Made by a program: the position numbers and the translations under genes. The notes beneath the pieces were generated by a model. That model worked only from the letters and a program-made list of their open reading frames with translations. It searched no databases and had not been told where the DNA came from. Positions 23,688 to 34,181 of a stretch of DNA of 64,000 bases are shown one piece after another. This DNA is from Larix kaempferi (lineage: Eukaryota; Streptophyta; Pinopsida; Pinales; Pinaceae), in the NCBI GenBank assembly GCA_027924585.1, contig BSBM01000186.1:7068001-7132000 (forward strand), in the 5' to 3' direction. The first letter of the stretch is position 1. Every line of letters begins with the position of its first letter.

Positions 23688-25977
23688 TCTAATGCGTATC
23701 ATTCAAGTTTTTGAAGAGGCTAAGAAGCAGGGGGGACATTTCAATGGTAGATGGCGCCTACACGAAAACACAAATTAGGATTCACGCACTCTCATCGGTG
23801 GTGCTTCCAGCTACCCAATTACATTCTTTTCAAAATTAAATAGGCAGTTGTTATGATGCCTTCTCTTCATTGCCATTAGTCAAAGTTTCTATAGTCGAAG
23901 CATCACAACTGCTCACTACACGCAATTTAGAATCTGGTACTTGTTTTTTGTTATTATTATGTGCAATGGGTACAACATTCATGGCTTAATCTGTACAATC
24001 ACAGGGGGAACCTCCTCATTCACCGTAGACACACGACGAAGCTGTGAGAGGAACTGCTCGCTTAAAATATGCCTTCGGCGTAATTAAATGCATGAATAAT
24101 TACCAAAGTAATGGTTTGTAGTGCCCGCTCAATTGACATAATTTCCAAGATGATTTAAATGGGATGACAAATAATTAGTTAAGTATTACACATCAACCAA
24201 TTATAAAATAGGATTTTAGTTTTCAAAAATTAAAAAAATAATTTTTTAATTTTCAAAATATTTAGTTTAATAAATTATGTTTAGAAGTTTAGTAAAATAT
24301 TATAATTTTTTTGAAAACTAATAAAAAATTATATTAGTTTGAATTACTATATATGTAGTTTTTAAAATATTTTTAATAAATAATTAATAGTTGTTTAATA
24401 GCTATTTTAGTTTTAGTTTTAAATTTTAAAATTAGTTTTTTTTATTTTTTAATAATGGTTTTGTTGTAATCATGATATTTTTTATATATTCCTAAAAATG
24501 ATTAATTTTGGTTTTTAAGTTTTAAAAATTAATAATTACTTTATGCACTAAAGGTCTATAGAAGCCAAAGTACATTTCATTTAAAAATGAGAAGGCATGT
24601 AATAATAAGCAAGGACACTTGTGTACTTATTATCAATATCACAATGTACAAAAGTGATAATATTCATTATCATTAATGAAACCTTTAGTGCAAATACCAC
24701 ATGTCAAGCTAGGAAAAAACTTGAATTTTTAAAATTTAAATTAATATTTTGTTTAAACAATTTCACATACCACAAGTAATTTGTCACTTCATAGCTTTTA
24801 TCCAATCATAAAATAAAAATATATATTTTTTTAAATTCTACAAAATAATTTATATTTTCAAAATATTAAGTTTAATATATAAATATTAGAAAACTTTGAA
24901 AAACATTATAATTTTATTTGGTATTAATATAAAAGTCAAACTTGTTTATGACCAACTAATCACTATAGTCCCTTGGTAGGGACTAATAAGTGGAAATTAA
25001 ATGAAAATAATTTTATAGTGGAAAGTAAAGGAAAATGAAACTTTGAAAATATACTAAAATATTATTATATGTAATTAAACTATAACAAAAATATCAAATA
25101 TTGTAAAGAAGTAATAAATTTTAATTTGAAAAAATAAAATGAGAATGATAAAAGGAGTTACACAATTTCTAAAATGTTGTGGGCTGAAAGAATTTGCAAT
25201 CTTTGTATGCTAATAAGAAGAACAATGATGTAAGTGGGTTTATCCCAAGTAATTAAGGATTGGAGTATTATTATCGTCACATTATATTAATGTTTAGTAA
25301 AATTTGTTTCCCTAGGGTTAAAAATAGATGGTAAATGGGTGTACTGTTAAAGCACTCCTTACGTTAGGTCACAGGTTCTTAACTCCATGGGCACTAACTT
25401 AAAAAAAAGAAGAAAACTTCAATGAGTGCTCCACTGATTATTATCATGCCCCCTTTCGTGATATATGAAATCAACTGAACTGGTTTACAAGGAGACTATT
25501 TTGTAGATGTGCTAGATGAAGAAATTGTATCATGATGGTGTTACTAGAAATTATCATGTCTCTATTTCATGAGCTATGATGTAGCTGAGTTTTGGACTGT
25601 TCTAGAGGTATATAGGGTTTCAAGTCTAATATAAGATCAAATTCATAAATGATAGTTGATTGAAGAACTTGTCTCGAAATAGAATATATGAATACACAAG
25701 AATACATGTGATGCTGAAAAATGATTTTTAATTTTGTATTTTGAATTATCATGGATGTATAAAAAAGCTGATGTTTTAACATTGAGTTTGATGGATTGGA
25801 CTAGTTTTTATGATCGGATCATAAATTACAATTGAAGGACATGCTAATGAAGGCATATGAAGAATGTAACTATATTTTTATTAATATATATATATATATT
25901 AATTTCCAAGCAAAAAAAAACATTGATAATGTTACAAGCGTAAATTTTGAAATCTTCAAAACATTTTTAAAATAAAT
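23688..25977. other. AT-rich intergenic DNA, no gene seen
   Basis: After a more balanced patch to about 24,110 the DNA is very AT-rich with long A and T tracts (notably 24,170-24,560 and 24,720-25,140). Open frames are short. A TA microsatellite lies at 25,883-25,899. Nothing else is supportable. Confidence 0.6.
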
Positions 25978-26214
25978 TGATCAATAAAAAATCCTTGGAT
26001 GCAGAAAGTGAAGGAGGGAAAAAGGAACACAGGGAGCAGCGAGCAAAGTAGGTGGCCCAACTATGTGGAGGATGCTAAAGAAAATTATAGATATTTCATC
26101 CAATGATTAAAAAGAGATATGGTGGTGATGATTTATTGTTTAATTTCATGGGTTTTTATGAACTCTAGGGTATCATTCAGTTTTTTGCATGCATATTAAT
26201 GAGTTTGTAGGGTG

Positions 26215-26447
26215 GTGAACTTCCTGGTAGTACGAGAGTTGATTTACCCATGAGAGGGTCTTACTTCGCAATGATGGTGCAATTAATTCGAAAACCTATA
26301 GTTCTGAGATATAACACTATGGATTGGGGTGCTATAGTAGGGTTTGTTGCTCGAGAGAGTGGGGTCTGTATTTTATGTGTGGGTATCTTGGATGGAAACG
26401 TTAATTTCCTGAGACAGGTGATAGAAATGGAAACTAGGGGTTGTCAG
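26215..26447 (+). pseudogene. LINE 3'-region reading frame, part before the copia insertion
   Basis: An open frame runs from about 26,215 (translation ELPGSTRVDLPMRGSYF) through 26,250 and up to the copia target site, where it is cut. It has a hydrophobic middle and no known motif. It belongs to the LINE copy because it lies inside that copy's target-site duplication. Whether it joins the frame after the copia element cannot be told: the region just after the insertion has stops in the same phase. Confidence 0.45.
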
Positions 26448-26934
26448 TGTTGAATATTGTAACTTCAAAGAATATTATATTTGTACTTTATTATTCCGGA
26501 GATGGTTCATTCCTCCGAGGTAACCCTATCATGTATCTGGAGATGTTTATTCCTCCAGGGGTTTGTATTAACTAGGGTTATTAGACCCACCATGTGTGGG
26601 TCGGCCCGGAAGTTATATTTTAGGGGTTATTAGACTTCTCAAGGTGAGGTCGGCCCCATTAGTCTTTTAGTCAGTTGGGAGTCAAGTATAAATAGAGGAG
26701 GTGAACTCCTCATTAGATCATTCACTCACTTGTGGAAGAGTGCGCACTAGTTGAGGAGATCTGCTAAGGAGTCAAGGAGAAGGAGCACATCTTGTATTTT
26801 GGTTGATCATCTTATTGAGGAAAGCTTTGCTGGGTTTTCTACCCCATGAGGGTTTCCCAGGGTATATTGTGTGTCTATCTTGTGATTTTGTTTCTTTCAG
26901 AGATCTTGTTTGTCTATTTGGTTTAAACTTAACA
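26448..26934 (+). repeat. 5' LTR of the copia element
   Basis: Begins TGTTGAATATTG and ends TTTAAACTTAACA (TG...CA). It is preceded by the GTCAG target duplication. It contains a TATA box and several palindromic words around GGAGATG...CATTCCTCC. It matches the 3' LTR at 486 of 487 positions on my reading, with no indel. Confidence 0.97.
26687..26694 (+). promoter_or_regulatory. TATA box of the copia LTR promoter
   Basis: TATAAATA in the context GTCAAGTATAAATAGAGG, about 240 bases into the LTR, where the U3/R border of a plant LTR is expected. The identical site in the 3' LTR is at 33,929-33,936. Confidence 0.8.
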
Positions 26935-26946
26935 TGGTATCAGAGC
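26935..26946 (+). promoter_or_regulatory. Primer-binding site (initiator tRNA-Met) of the copia element
   Basis: TGGTATCAGAGC starts at the first base after the 5' LTR, the standard priming site for plant copia elements. Confidence 0.95.
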
Positions 26947-27035
26947 TAGACTGAATAGGACATCTTTCACAAGGTAAGAATACCTCTTTCTCTCTCTTTG
27001 GTGAAGTTAGGGTTTTCAGCCCAAAGTTGGTATTA

Positions 27036-27317
27036 TTGATTTTTGGTTGCATGGATGGATATCTCTCATCAATACCTTTCTTTTGAGCCATAGATCGAAC
27101 TTTTTGGTTGGGTAGAACTTCGGGAAAGTCAAACCCTAATTCTACCAAAAGTGCGATACGTCAGATTTTGGTTTCAGAAAAAAAGTTGTAATTTTTGATT
27201 TCTGATTACATGGCTGGATAGCTCTTCTCAAGAGCATTCTTTTGAGCTATAGATCGAACTTTTTGGTTGGATAGAACTCCGGGAAAGTCAAACCCTAATT
27301 CTACCAAAAGTGCGATA
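27036..27317. repeat. Duplicated leader segment in the copia element
   Basis: Two direct copies of about 122 bp, at 27,036-27,158 and 27,197-27,317, lie in the untranslated leader between primer-binding site and gag. The last 80 bases (ATAGATCGAACTTTTTGGTT through CCAAAAGTGCGATA) are almost identical, while the first 40 are looser. Leaders carry packaging and dimerisation signals in retroelements, but a role here is only a guess. Confidence 0.9.
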
Positions 27318-27399
27318 AAATTCTGTTCCAGATTCCGGAAAAGTGAAAAGTAACTTCCCAGGTAAGTCTACTCTGTCTCTTGGACTCCCCCAAGAGAAG

Positions 27400-30300
27400 A
27401 TGGCTCCAAATACTAAGCTTGAAGACAAGCTAGAAGGCATAGAGAATTTTCGGGCATGGAAATACAGAATTGGTCTCATTCTTGAGGAGAATGATCTTGC
27501 TCATTATATCAAGGAGGAAGTTGCAGAACCAGAAGATGATGAAGCCAAAGAAAAACACAGGAAGGACCTGATTAGGGCAAAGAGAATCATAGCTGATTCC
27601 ATTAAAGACCACTTGATTCCCCAAGTGTCTTCCAAGAAGACTCCAAAGGAAATGTATGATGCCCTAGGAAGAATGTATGAAGGAAAGAACATCAACAGGA
27701 AGATGAATCTAAGGACTCAGTTGAAAAGTACCAAGATGCACAAAGGAGAATCCATTCAAGACTACTTCTCAAGAGTCTCTCTAATCAAAGAACAACTAGA
27801 TGCCATTGGTGATACTCTTGATGAAGATGAACTTGTGATGACAGCTCTAAATGGTCTCACTAGACCTTGGGAGTCATTCATTCAAACTATGTGTGCCAGA
27901 AAAGAAAGTATGAAGTTTGATGTAGTATGGGAAGATTGTGTTCAAGAGGAGTCTAGGGTTGCCAACAGAGAAGCACTTCTCAAAGAGGATGACCAAGATT
28001 TGGCCACCCACACCAAAAGAGGAAAGAGAGGCTACTTCAAGAAAGTGAACCACAAAAGGCCTCAACCCTCTCATAGATTCAAAAAGAAAGGGGGAGACAT
28101 CTCCACAGTCCAATGCTTCAATTGTCTCAAGCTAGGACACTATGCCAAAGACTGTACCCTACCAGAGAAGAAGAAGAAAAGGTTTGTTCACAAAAGACAT
28201 CAAGCTCATATGGCAGAAGATGACAGTGAAGAAGAAGAAGAAGAAGAAGAAGAAGTGGAGGAAAGGCCTCAAAAGAAAAGATCTAAAGTAAAGAAAGAAG
28301 AACCAGAAGAATATGTACTATTTTCTGCTCTCTCTGGATCTGTGTCCCCTGGTGAAGGCACTTGGCTCATTGACAGTGGTGCTTCAAAGCACATGACAGG
28401 TCATAAGGAAACTCTCTCCAAGATTGAAGAGAAGTCTTCACCACAGAAGGTATCTCTAGGAGATGATTATCAATATCCCATCAAGGGAATTGGTGAAGCA
28501 AGCTACAAGCTTGATTCAGGAACACCTTTGAAGATGAAAGAAATTTTATATGTCCCAGGTTTAAAGAAGAATCTACTTTCTATCTCTGCACTAGACAAGA
28601 AAGGCTTTAGAGTAGCCTTCATAGATGGTCAAGTACTCATGTGGACCAAAGGAAAATCAATCAAAGATGCAATTGTCATTGGTGAAGAAGAAGGAGGACT
28701 TTATAAACTCAAGGGTCATCCAGAATCTGCCCTTGCTCATGAAGTTTCTAGTCCCAGTGAGCTATGGCATAGAAGACTAGCTCACATTAACTATAAAGCT
28801 TTACCATATGTGAGTAAGATGGTTATAGGTTTGCCAAACTTGAAGGTTGATAATGATGGCTCATGTAAAGGATGCAAGAAAGGGAAGAATATCAAGAATC
28901 CCTTTTCGAAAAGTGAAACAAAGACTAAGGGTTCTCTAGAGCTAATACACTCAGTTGTATGTGGACCTATGCCTACCACATCTCTAAGTGGGTTTGAATA
29001 CTATCTCTCTTTCATTGATGACTATTCAAGAAAAACTTGGATATACTTCCTAAAGGGTAAGAATGAAGTCTTTGGAAAATTCAAAGAGTTCAAGGCTCTA
29101 ATAGAAAACCTCTCAGACAAGAAAATCAAGATTCTCAGAACAGATAATGGTGGAGAATATACTTCCAAGGAATTTGAAGAGTTCTGTAAAGAAGCTGGAA
29201 TCAAAAGGGAACTAACCACTCCTTACAATCCCCAACAAAATGGGGTAGCTGAGAGGAAAAATAGAACCATCATGGAAGCTGTAAAGACTATGATACATGA
29301 TCAAGACCTTCCCATGTATCTATGGGCTGAAGCAGCCAAGACAGCAGTATATGTTCAAAATAGACTATCTCATAGTGCTCTTGACTTCAAAACTCCAGAA
29401 GAAGTCTTTACAGGAAAGAAGCCTGAGGTAAGTCATCTCAAAATATCTGGGTGTCCTGTGTACATACACATTCCAAAAGAAAAGAGATCCAAATTGGATC
29501 CCTCAGGTAAGAAGGGAATATTTGTTGGTTATTGTGAAACCTCCAAAGCCTTCAGAATCTACATACCAGGTTTCCATCATATAGAAATAAGTAGAGATGT
29601 TACCTTCGATGAGGAAGCAGCCCTCAAGAAATCTAGAAAGTGTCAACTTGAAGAAGTTTATGAAGAAGATACATCTCCCAGAATCTCAGAGAATGCTCAC
29701 ATTCCTGAAGAGGACACACCAGAGGATCATTACATGCTGGAACCACAAGAACCTCCTGTTACAGAATTGTCAAGGAAAAGAAGACCAGCATGGGCTAGAG
29801 ACATTATTCAAGGAGCAGAAAGATATGGTGCTCCTAAAGGCTCCACTAGAGAAAGAAAGAAACCAAAGTTAGTATCCAACTATATGGCCCTGATGTGTGA
29901 TCTAGTGGATCAACTACCTACCAGCTATGAAGAGGCAGCTCAAAAGAAAGAATGGGTAGAAGCAATGACTGAAGAATATCAGTCAATAATGAAAAATGAT
30001 GTTTGGGATATAGTTCCCAAACCAAAAGACAAAAGTGTGGTTTCTTCCAAATGGATCTTTAAAATAAAACATGCTGCGGATGGAAGTATTGAAAAATACA
30101 AAGCAAGATTTGTAGCCAGAGGTTTCTCTCAGAAGGAGGGAATTGACTATGAAGAAACATTTGCACCAGTTGCTAGGTATACTTCAATTAGAACTATCAT
30201 GGCTCTTGCATCCATGATGAAGTGGAAACTACATCAAATGGATGTTAAGACAGCTTTTCTGAATGGTGTAATTGAAGAAGAAGTATACATAGAGCAACCA

Positions 30301-31458
30301 CAAGGGTTTGAGGTAAATGACGGAAGGACTCATGTATGCAAACTGAAAAAGGCATTATATGGGTTGAAACAAGCTCCCAGAGCTTGGTACGGAAGGATTG
30401 ATAATTTCTTAACTAGCATGGGCTTTACCAAAAGTAAAGCTGACCCAAACCTTTATCTCAAGGTGATGGATGATGAACCAGTTATACTTTTATTATATGT
30501 AGATGATCTATTTCTAACTGGAAATGAGAAACAAATCATTGAAAGCAAGAAGAAGCTTTCTTCAGAATTCGAGATGAAAGATCTCGGATTGATGCACTAC
30601 TTCTTAGGATTAGAAGTGTGGCAAGAACCAAGATGAATATTTCTGAATCAAGGTAAGTATACTGTGGAAATTCTGAAGAGATTTGATATGTTGGAGTGTA
30701 AACCCATGGCCACTCCCATGGACTCCAACTTAAAGATTTTGGTTAATGACTCATCAGAATTAGTGGACCTAACTTTATATAGACAGATCATTGGGTCACT
30801 AATGTACTTAACAAATACTAGACCAGATATATGCTTTGCTATAAATACCCTAAGTCAGTATCTAGTAGAACCCAGAAAGGTTCATCTAATAGCTGCAAAG
30901 CATGTAATGAGGTACTTAAAAGGTACATTAGATTTTGGTTTACTCTATGATGGAAGTCATGAACTCAAGTTGCATGGTTACTCAGACTCTGATTGGGCAG
31001 GGAGTGTCTCAGACAGAAAAAGTACTTCAGGTGGATGTTATAGCCTTGGATCTGCCATGATCTCTTGGTTCAGCAAGAAACAATCCAGTGTGGCCCTCAG
31101 TTCTGCTGAGGCAGAATACATAGCTGCTTGCTCTGCCAGCTGTGAAGCTGTATGGCTTCGGAAACTGTTATCTGGGGTGTTTGACTTAGAAATGGATCCC
31201 ACTATGATTATGTGTGATAATCAAAGCTGCATCAAGATGACAGAAAATCCTGTGTTCCATGATAAGTCAAAACACATAGAGATCCGATACTTCTATATTC
31301 GAGATATGGTGCAGAAAGGAGCTATCAAGCTTGAGTACATGAGCACTGAAGATCAAATTGCTGATATCCTTACCAAACCACTGTCTCGTGTGAAATTTGA
31401 ATACTTTCGAGACAAGCTTGGTGTAGTTCAAAAGGACTCTCCTAGAAAGGGGAAGTAG
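27400..31458 (+). CDS. Copia gag-pol polyprotein (one in-frame stop)
   Basis: A single frame of 1,352 codons, open except for TGA at 30,634-30,636. I prefer the ATG at 27,400 (MAPNTKLEDKLEG), which starts like known copia gags. The frame is also open upstream to an ATG at 27,343. Domains in order: capsid; CCHC knuckle CFNCLKLGHYAKDC (28,114-28,155); an acidic run (about 28,225-28,265); protease WLIDSGASKHMTG with Asp at 28,372; integrase with LWHRRLAHINY...CKGCKKGK zinc domain, FIDDYSRKTW and TDNGGEY; RT beginning DVWDIVPKP with catalytic YVDD at 30,496-30,507; RNase H with SDSDWAGS, SSAEAEYIA and ADILTKPL. The stop lies just after RT, where a CGA codon would suffice as ancestor, so this looks like a single transition. 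Codon use is AG-rich throughout. Confidence 0.95.
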
Positions 31459-31559
31459 CATGGTTCCTGATGACAAGCAAGTCTCATCAACAATGAGACT
31501 TCACCTAGTCACTTAGAAATAGTTAGATTTAGGACTATTTTATTTTCATTTAGTTTCAC
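31459..31559. other. Copia spacer between gag-pol stop and the repeat cassette
   Basis: About 100 bases of non-repetitive sequence follow the gag-pol stop. Nothing further is recognisable. Confidence 0.6.
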
Positions 31560-32095
31560 TTATATATGATTTTGATGATAGATGTATTAGTGAGAATACA
31601 TGCTAGATGTATACATGCTTTTGATGTTAGATGTATACATGATTTTGATGATAGATGTATTAGTGAGAATACATGCTAGATGTATACATGCTTTTGATGT
31701 TAGATGTATACATGATTTTGATGATAGATGTATTAGTGAGAATACATGCTAGATGTATACATGCTTTTGATGTTAGATGTATACATGCTTTTGATGTTAG
31801 ATGTATACATGATTTTGATGATAGATGTATTAGTGAGAATACATGCTAGATGTATACATGCTTTTGATGTTAGATGTATACATGATTTTGATGATAAATG
31901 TATTAGTGAGAATACATGCTAGATGTATACATGCTTTTGATGTTAGATGTATATATGATTTTGATGATAGATGTATTAGTGAGAATACATGCTTTTGATG
32001 ACAGATGTATACATGCTTTTAGATGTATTAGTAAGAATACATGCTTTTGATATATGACGTATACATGCTGTTGATGCTAGATATTGATTATGTAC
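31560..32095. repeat. Copia 3' cassette, array A: about 73-bp tandem repeat
   Basis: About six copies of a 73-bp unit built from GATGATAGATGTATTAGTGA, GAATACATGCTAGATG and TATACATGCTTTTGATG words. Extra partial units of 27 bases are inserted near 31,785, and decay increases towards 32,095. Within a unit the word AGATGTATACATG recurs, so the unit itself arose from a shorter repeat. The ATG-rich, TA-rich sequence reads in no long frame. Confidence 0.95.
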
Positions 32096-32142
32096 TTGTA
32101 TGGATGAGGATACTTGTACTTGTATTGATGAGAATACAGATT

Positions 32143-32537
32143 GAGGGGATTGAATCATCCCTGGACTTTCAGTCCTAAAGAGAGCCGTAGACGTGAGGTC
32201 TCCAAGAATGAAGTCCTTAGTGGACAGTTGAGGGGATTGAATCATCCCTGGACTTTCAGTCCTAAAGAGAGCCATAGACGTGAGGTCTCCGAGAATGAAG
32301 TCCTTAGTGGACAGTTGAGGGAATTGGATCATCCCTGGACTTTCAGTCCTAAAGAGAGCCGTAGACGTGAGGTCTCCGAGAATGAAGTCCTTAGTGGACA
32401 GTTGAGGGGATTGGATCATCCCTGGACTTTCAGTCCTAAAGAGAGCCGTAGACATGAGGTCTCCGAGAATGAAGTCCTTAGCGGACAGTTGAGGGGATTG
32501 GATCATCCCTGGACTTTCAGTCCTAAAGAGAGCCGTA
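32143..32537. repeat. Copia 3' cassette, array B: 87-bp tandem repeat
   Basis: Units begin GAGGGGATTGAATCATCCCT at 32,143, 32,230, 32,317, 32,404 and 32,491; the last is partial. The unit is 87 bp, a multiple of three, so an open frame of 137 codons made of 29-residue repeats (RGLNHPWTFSPKESRRREVS...) runs through it on the plus strand. Another open frame runs through on the minus strand. Copies differ at only a few bases each, showing recent expansion or homogenisation. Confidence 0.97.
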
Positions 32538-33150
32538 GACTGGGTCTCCGATAATGAAATCCTGAATGAACAGGTAGGGGATTGTATCGTCCCCGGACTG
32601 AGGTCCCAGAATAGAACCGTAGACTGGGTCTCCGATAATGAAATCCTGAATGAACAGGTAGGGGATTGTATCATCCCCGGACTGAGGTCCTAGAATAGAA
32701 CCGTAGACTGGGTCTCCGATAATGAAATCCTGAATGAACAGGTAGGGGATTGTATCGTCCCCGGACTGAGGTCCCAGAATAGAACCGTAGACTGGGTCTC
32801 CGATAATGAAATCCTGAATGAACAGGTAGGGGATTGTATCGTCCCCGGACTGAGGTCCCAGAATAGAACCGTAGACTGGGTCTCCGATAATGAAATCCTG
32901 AATGAACAGGTAGGGGATTGTATCGTCCCCGGACTGAGGTCCCAGAATAGAACCGTAGACTGGGTCTCCGATAATGAAATCCTGAATGAACAGGTAGGGG
33001 ATTGTATCGTCCCCGAACTGAGGTCCCAGAATAGAACCGTAGACTGGGTCTCCGATAAATGAAGTCCTGAATGAACAGGCAGGGGATTGCATCGTCCCCG
33101 GACTGAGGTCCCAGAATTGATCCGTAGACTGAAGTCTCCGAGAACTGGAG
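32538..33150. repeat. Copia 3' cassette, array C: 84-bp tandem repeat
   Basis: About seven copies of an 84-bp unit start GACTGGGTCTCCGATAATGA (32,538, 32,622 and every 84 bases after) and continue through AGGGGATTGTATCGTCCCCG. The unit is related to that of array B: both share GAGTCTCCGA/GGTCTCCGA, GGGGATTG-ATC-TCCC-GGACT and the spacing between them. C is therefore a diverged derivative of the same ancestor. 84 is divisible by three, and a 28-residue repeat frame is open on the minus strand for 189 codons. The last copies near 33,050-33,150 are degenerate. Confidence 0.96.
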
Positions 33151-33211
33151 ATTGGATTGTATCATCCATGGACCTATGTCCTAAAAGGAGCAGGATTGAT
33201 CATCCTAGGAA

Positions 33212-33545
33212 TATGATCGTGTGACGACGATGCTGATGATCGTGTGATGATGATGCTGATGATCGTGTGATGACGATGCTGATGATCGTGTGATGACGAT
33301 GTTGATGATCGTGTGATGACGATGCTGATGATCGTGTGATGACGATGCTGATGATCATGTGATGATGATGCTGACAATCGTGTGACGACGATGCTGATGA
33401 TCGTGTGATGACGATGCTGATGATCGTGTGACGACGATGCTGATGATCGTGTGATGACGATGCTGATGACGATGCTGATGATCGTATGATGGCGATGCTG
33501 ATGATCGTATGATGACGATGCTGATGACGATGCCGATGATCGGAT
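33212..33545. repeat. Copia 3' cassette, array D: 23-bp minisatellite
   Basis: About fourteen copies of GATGATCGTGTGATGACGATGCT, with C/T changes at CG sites (GACGACG versus GATGATG) and a few shortened units near 33,460 and 33,520. The unit consists of GAT/GAC triplets and is rich in GATC and CG. The period is not a multiple of three. Confidence 0.96.
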
Positions 33546-33680
33546 TGATATCGACACTGTTCCAGTAACTGGTTGAGTTACTGATGAAGATGAATTGAAG
33601 AAAGCTTCCGATGATTTGTAGATGTATCATATATGATGACTCCTTGCTCTTGCAGATGTTGTTATAATATCCTTCTTGTT
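33546..33680. other. Copia spacer between array D and the polypurine tract
   Basis: About 135 bases of single-copy sequence leading to the polypurine tract. No feature recognised. Confidence 0.6.
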
Positions 33681-33689
33681 AAGGGGGAG
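33681..33689 (+). promoter_or_regulatory. Polypurine tract of the copia element
   Basis: AAGGGGGAG directly before the TG of the 3' LTR. This is the RNase-H-resistant primer for plus-strand synthesis in LTR retroelements. Confidence 0.93.
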
Positions 33690-34176
33690 TGTTGAATATT
33701 GTAACTTCAAAGAATATTATATTTGTACTTTATTATTCCGGAGATGGTTCATTCCTCCGAGGTAACCCTATCATGTATCTGGAGATGTTTATTCCTCCAG
33801 GGGTTTGTATTAACTAGGGTTATTAGACCCACCATGTGTGGGTCGGCCCGGAAGTTATATTTTAGGGGTTATTAGACTTCTCAAGGTGAGGTCGGCCCCA
33901 TTAGTCTTTTAGTCAGTTGGGAGTCAAGTATAAATAGAGGAGGTGAACTCCTCATTAGATCATTCACTCACTTGTGGAAGAGTGCGCACTAGTTGAGGAG
34001 ATCTGCTAAGGAGTCAAGGAGAAGGAGCACATCTTGTATTTTGGTTGATCATCTTATTGAGGAAAGCTTTGCTGGGTTTTCTACCCCATGAGGGTTTCCC
34101 AGGGTATATTGTGTGTCTATCTTGTGATTGTGTTTCTTTCAGAGATCTTGTTTGTCTATTTGGTTTAAACTTAACA
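33690..34176 (+). repeat. 3' LTR of the copia element
   Basis: 487 bp, TG...CA, followed directly by the second GTCAG. It differs from the 5' LTR only by G for T at 34,130 on my reading. Confidence 0.97.
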
Positions 34177-34181
34177 GTCAG

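Larger units (their letters stand above)
26448..34176 (+). mobile_element. Young Ty1/copia LTR retrotransposon with 3' tandem-repeat cassette
   Basis: A 7,729-bp element with two 487-bp LTRs that differ at one base (26,888 T versus 34,130 G). It has a Met primer-binding site directly after the 5' LTR, one long gag-pol frame in the copia order protease-integrase-RT-RNase H, and an AAGGGGGAG polypurine tract. A perfect 5-bp target duplication GTCAG lies at 26,443-26,447 and 34,177-34,181. The near-identity of the LTRs means a recent insertion. Unusually, over 2 kb of four different tandem arrays lie between the gag-pol stop and the polypurine tract. One nonsense codon in gag-pol would stop this copy from making RNase H, but nothing else visible is broken. 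Confidence 0.97.

Noticed and set aside
31976-33557. Several overlapping frames of 100-232 codons in the copia repeat arrays as protein genes
   Set aside because: They mirror the tandem repeats, overlap each other on the minus strand in different phases, and have no promoter or known domain. I keep coding only as a question in the findings.
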